Of a stretch of 64,000 bases of DNA, positions 61,431 through 64,000 are shown piece by piece (the first letter of the stretch is position 1; every line of letters starts with the position of its first letter). The notes beneath the pieces are model-generated. The model searched no databases. It saw nothing but the letters and a program-made list of their open reading frames with translations, and was not told the origin of the DNA. The DNA comes from Pseudomonas indica NBRC 103045 (GTDB taxonomy: Bacteria; Pseudomonadota; Gammaproteobacteria; Pseudomonadales; Pseudomonadaceae): assembly GCF_002091635.1 (NCBI RefSeq), contig NZ_BDAC01000025.1:1-64000 (forward strand), written 5' to 3'. A program made the position numbers and the translations under genes.

Positions 61431-62591
61431 ATGCTGTTTACCCAGGAACACGAAGAACTGCGCCGCACCGTGCGAAATTTCGTCGAGAAAGAGATCAATC
61501 CGCACGTCGACGAGTGGGAGAAAGCCGGGCGCTTCCCGATCCACGACATCTTCCGGAAAGCCGGCGCCCTTGGCCTGCTGGGCATTTCCAAGCCGGAAAA
61601 ATTCGGCGGCATGGGCCTGGACTACAGCTATTCCATCGTCGCCGCCGAGGAGTTCGGCACCATCCATTGCGGCGGCATCCCGATGTCCATCGGCGTGCAG
61701 ACCGATATGTGCACCCCGGCCCTGGCGCGCTTCGGTTCCGACGAACTGCGCGAAGAGTTCCTCCGACCGGCCATCGCCGGGGAGTTGGTGGGTTGCATCG
61801 GCGTTTCCGAAGTGGGTGCCGGCTCCGACGTCGCCGGGCTGAAGACCACGGCGCGCAAGGACGGCGACGACTACGTGATCAACGGCAGCAAGATGTGGAT
61901 CACCAACTCGCCGTCGGCCGACTTCATGTGCCTGCTGGCCAATACCTCGGACGACAAGCCGCACATCAACAAGTCGCTGATCATGGTGCCGATGAAGACA
62001 CCGGGCATCAGTGTCAGCCCGCACCTGGACAAGCTCGGCATGCGCAGTTCGGAGACCGCCCAGGTGTTCTTCGACAACGTGCGCGTGCCGCAACGCTACC
62101 GCATCGGCCAGGAAGGCGCGGGCTTCATGATGCAGATGCTGCAGTTCCAGGAAGAACGGCTGTTCGGCGCGGCCAATATGATCAAGGGCCTGGAACACTG
62201 CGTCGACGCCACCATCGCCTACTGCAAGGAGCGCCAGACCTTCGGCCAGCCGCTGATCGATAACCAGGTCATCCACTTCCGCATGGCCGAGCTACAGACC
62301 GAGATCGAGGCCCTGCGTGCCCTGGTCTACCAGGCCACCGAGCAGTATGTCGCCGGAAAGGACGTCACCAAGCTGGCCTCCATGGCCAAGCTCAAGGCCG
62401 GCCGGCTCGGCCGCGAGGTGTCCGATGCCTGCCTGCAGTACTGGGGCGGCATGGGCTTCATGTGGGACAACCCGGTGTCCCGCGCCTACCGCGACGTGCG
62501 CCTGGTTTCCATCGGCGGCGGCGCGGACGAAATCATGCTCGGCATCATCTGCAAGCTGATGGGCATCCTGCCGGGGAAGAAGAAGGGCTAA
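61431..62591 (+). CDS. atuD: Citronellyl-CoA dehydrogenase (acyl-CoA dehydrogenase)
   Basis: 386 residues from the ATG at 61431 after AAGGAGAACAACAAG. Acyl-CoA dehydrogenase signatures are VGCIGVSEVGAGSDVAGLKT, WITNSPSADFMCLLAN and GFMMQMLQFQEERL, with YWGGMGFMWDNPVSRAYRDVRLVSIGGGADEIML at the C-terminus. FAD enzyme converting citronellyl-CoA to geranyl-CoA, the step before AtuCF. It is separated from atuE by a 159-base repeat-containing gap. Confidence 0.94.
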   Translation: MLFTQEHEELRRTVRNFVEKEINPHVDEWEKAGRFPIHDIFRKAGALGLLGISKPEKFGGMGLDYSYSIVAAEEFGTIHCGGIPMSIGVQTDMCTPALARFGSDELREEFLRPAIAGELVGCIGVSEVGAGSDVAGLKTTARKDGDDYVINGSKMWITNSPSADFMCLLANTSDDKPHINKSLIMVPMKTPGISVSPHLDKLGMRSSETAQVFFDNVRVPQRYRIGQEGAGFMMQMLQFQEERLFGAANMIKGLEHCVDATIAYCKERQTFGQPLIDNQVIHFRMAELQTEIEALRALVYQATEQYVAGKDVTKLASMAKLKAGRLGREVSDACLQYWGGMGFMWDNPVSRAYRDVRLVSIGGGADEIMLGIICKLMGILPGKKKG

Positions 62592-62635
62592 CGGTGGTTC
62601 TCACGTCGAGGCGTCGAACCGTCCGCGTCCCAGCG

Positions 62636-62708
62636 ACGCGGAGCGTCGCAAGCCGCATTCCCACGCGGAGCATGGGAACGATCAAGAACGCGGAGCCTGG
62701 GAGCGATC
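62636..62708. repeat. Repeats with core ACGCGGAGC in the atuD-atuE gap
   Basis: A 21-base unit ACGCGGAGCATGGGAACGATC (62663-62683) recurs with two changes at 62688-62708, and its first nine bases occur a third time at 62636. The first unit is part of an inverted repeat TTCCCACGC/GCATGGGAA. Similar GTTCCCACGC elements are dispersed in Pseudomonas. They sit inside an operon and may form an mRNA hairpin. Confidence 0.75.
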
Positions 62709-62750
62709 TCTCCCCCGGCATGGAACGGCCCAATCAACGAGGTATCCGGC

Positions 62751-63551
62751 ATGACTGAACTGCCGAACTGCGAAACCCTGCTGCTGGCCTACGACCGCGG
62801 CGTGCTGCAGATCACCCTCAACCGCCCGGACTGCCGCAACGCCATGAGCCTGCGCATGGTGGAAGAGCTGCGCGCCGTGCTGGCGGCTGCCGGCGGCGAT
62901 CGCGAGGTGCGTGCCCTGGTCCTGCGCGGTACCGCTGGTCATTTCTGCGCCGGCGGCGACATCAAGGACATGGCCGCCGCCCGCAGCGCGGGTGCCGACG
63001 CCTATCGCACCCTGAACCGCGCCTTCGGCAGCCTGCTGGAAGAAGCACAGAGCGTTCCGCAAGTACTGGTGGCCGCGCTCGAAGGCGCGGTACTCGGCGG
63101 CGGTTTCGGCCTGGCTTGCGTTTCCGACATTGCCATCGCCCATGAAGGCGCGCAGTTCGGCCTGCCGGAAACCAGCCTCGGCATCCTGCCCGCGCAGATC
63201 GCACCGTTCGTGGCCAAGCGCATCGGCCTGACCCAGGCCCGCCGCCTGGCCCTCACCGCCGCCCGCTTCGACGGCGCGGAAGCGTGGCGCCTGGGACTGG
63301 TGCACTACTGCGAAGCCAACACCGAGGCACTGGACCAGCGCCTCGCCGAAGTACTCGGCCAGATACGCCAATGCGCGCCGCAGGCCAACGCCCGGACCAA
63401 GCAGCTCCTGCTGGCGACCGAAACCACCCCACTGGGCACGCTGCTGGACGAGGCCGCCGACCGGTTCGCCGAAGCCGTCACCGGCCCCGAGGGCACCGAA
63501 GGTACCCTGGCCTTCGTGCAGAAACGCAAGCCGGAATGGTGTGAGGGGTGA
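62751..63551 (+). CDS. atuE: Isohexenylglutaconyl-CoA hydratase
   Basis: 266 residues, crotonase fold: LTLNRPDCRNAMSLRM-type start, CAGGDIKDMAAARSAG, VLGGGFGLACVSDIAIAHEGAQFGLPETSLGILPAQI. The first catalytic Glu position holds Gly (GGGFGL) while the Glu of GLPETSLG remains, as in LiuC/AtuE-type hydratases that act on glutaconyl-CoA esters. Adds water to isohexenylglutaconyl-CoA. Its 3' end overlaps a GTGAGGG-type repeat. Confidence 0.92.
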   Translation: MTELPNCETLLLAYDRGVLQITLNRPDCRNAMSLRMVEELRAVLAAAGGDREVRALVLRGTAGHFCAGGDIKDMAAARSAGADAYRTLNRAFGSLLEEAQSVPQVLVAALEGAVLGGGFGLACVSDIAIAHEGAQFGLPETSLGILPAQIAPFVAKRIGLTQARRLALTAARFDGAEAWRLGLVHYCEANTEALDQRLAEVLGQIRQCAPQANARTKQLLLATETTPLGTLLDEAADRFAEAVTGPEGTEGTLAFVQKRKPEWCEG

Positions 63552-63594
63552 GGTGTCAGGGGTGAGGGAATGAGTGGCATGACACCTCCCCTCA
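63542..63594. repeat. Inverted repeat at the atuE-atuF junction
   Basis: TGAGGGGTGAGGTGTCA (63542-63558) faces TGACACCTCCCCTCA (63580-63594), pairing except for a two-base bulge, with GTGAGGG units in arm and loop. It starts within the last codons of atuE and ends 41 bases before atuF, so it could stabilise or attenuate the message. Confidence 0.75.
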
Positions 63595-63635
63595 CGCCTC
63601 CCACCTCATCCCTCCCCCTTAACCAAGGAGCCGTT

Positions 63636-64000
63636 ATGCCCGCGTTCACCAAGATTCTCATCGCCAACCGTGGCGAGATCGCCTGCCGGGTCATCGCCAC
63701 CGCGCACCGCCTCGGCTATCGCACGGTGGCGGTATACAGCGAGGCCGACCGCGAGGCCCGTCATGTGCAACTGGCTGACGAAGCGGTGTGCATCGGCCCA
63801 GCCCCGGTCGGCCAGTCGTACCTGAACGGCGAGGCCCTCCTCGCCGCCGCGCGCCGGACCGGTGCCGATGCCATCCACCCGGGCTACGGCTTCCTGTCGG
63901 AAAACACCGCCTTCGCCGAAGCCTGCAAAGCGGCGGGGGTCGTCTTCATTGGGCCATCGGTGGAGGCGATCCGCCTGATGGGCAGCAAGCGCCTGTCCAA
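63636..64000 (+). CDS. atuF: Geranyl-CoA carboxylase, alpha (biotin carboxylase) subunit, partial
   Basis: The first 121 codons are seen before the window ends. [20 protein letters not shown] is the biotin carboxylase N-terminus; [32 protein letters not shown] is its conserved block. AACCAAGGAG precedes the ATG. The complete protein should carry the ATP-grasp core and a C-terminal biotinyl domain and pair with AtuC. The order atuABCDEF matches P. aeruginosa. Confidence 0.93.
   Translation, partial: MPAFTKILIANRGEIACRVIATAHRLGYRTVAVYSEADREARHVQLADEAVCIGPAPVGQSYLNGEALLAAARRTGADAIHPGYGFLSENTAFAEACKAAGVVFIGPSVEAIRLMGSKRLS

Overview
The window is GC-rich bacterial chromosome. Gene content and order point to a Pseudomonas of the P. 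aeruginosa / P. citronellolis group. The right end carries the start of the atu (acyclic terpene utilisation) cluster behind its TetR repressor. Long stretches (speE-alkA, mtnC-mtnD-mtnB-MFS-aroC-hydrolase-prmB, smr-folE, a thiolase/multifunctional beta-oxidation pair) follow an order I remember from P. aeruginosa PAO1. That synteny is from memory and was not searched.

Layout. (1) Bases 1-4500 are an accessory segment, visibly AT-richer in places, ending at a tRNA-Ser(GGA) gene. On the minus strand it carries a PAAR protein with a C-terminal domain that has a caspase-like His/Cys pattern, an overlapping membrane-anchored gene that may be its immunity gene, and small unknown genes. On the plus strand it carries a type III chaperone plus effector pair strongly resembling ShcF/HopF of Pseudomonas syringae, preceded by a near-consensus hrp box. 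(2) Bases 4700-20850 hold housekeeping and accessory metabolism: a divergent crotonase, an ion channel, an Fpg-type glycosylase, two class I glutamine amidotransferases, four small unknown genes, a beta-oxidation operon, cytochrome c, an MscS channel, and an ATP-grasp / alpha-E / transglutaminase operon. (3) Bases 20990-42740 hold an RraB-like gene, a BNR propeller overlapping a MoaD-like gene, an LtaS-type enzyme, polyamine synthesis, alkylation repair (alkA-ogt), methionine salvage, aroC, prmB, nhaD, a LysR regulator with two isochorismatase-like paralogues, smr and folE. (4) Bases 42750-56150 hold a GST, an aminotransferase divergent from a MarR regulator, LysE and BenE transporters, a chemoreceptor, two oxidoreductases, pyrF, a repeat-rich intergenic region, a CPBP protease and two periplasmic solute-binding proteins. 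(5) Bases 56155-64000 are atuR and atuABCDE with the first third of atuF.

How the genes work together. The atu genes degrade citronellyl-/geranyl-CoA: AtuD dehydrogenates, AtuC plus AtuF carboxylate, AtuE hydrates, and AtuR represses through two palindromes between atuR and atuA. The mtn genes recycle the methylthioadenosine released by the neighbouring spermidine synthase. The most surprising content is the phytopathogen-type effector module beside a likely T6SS effector in a non-syringae background.
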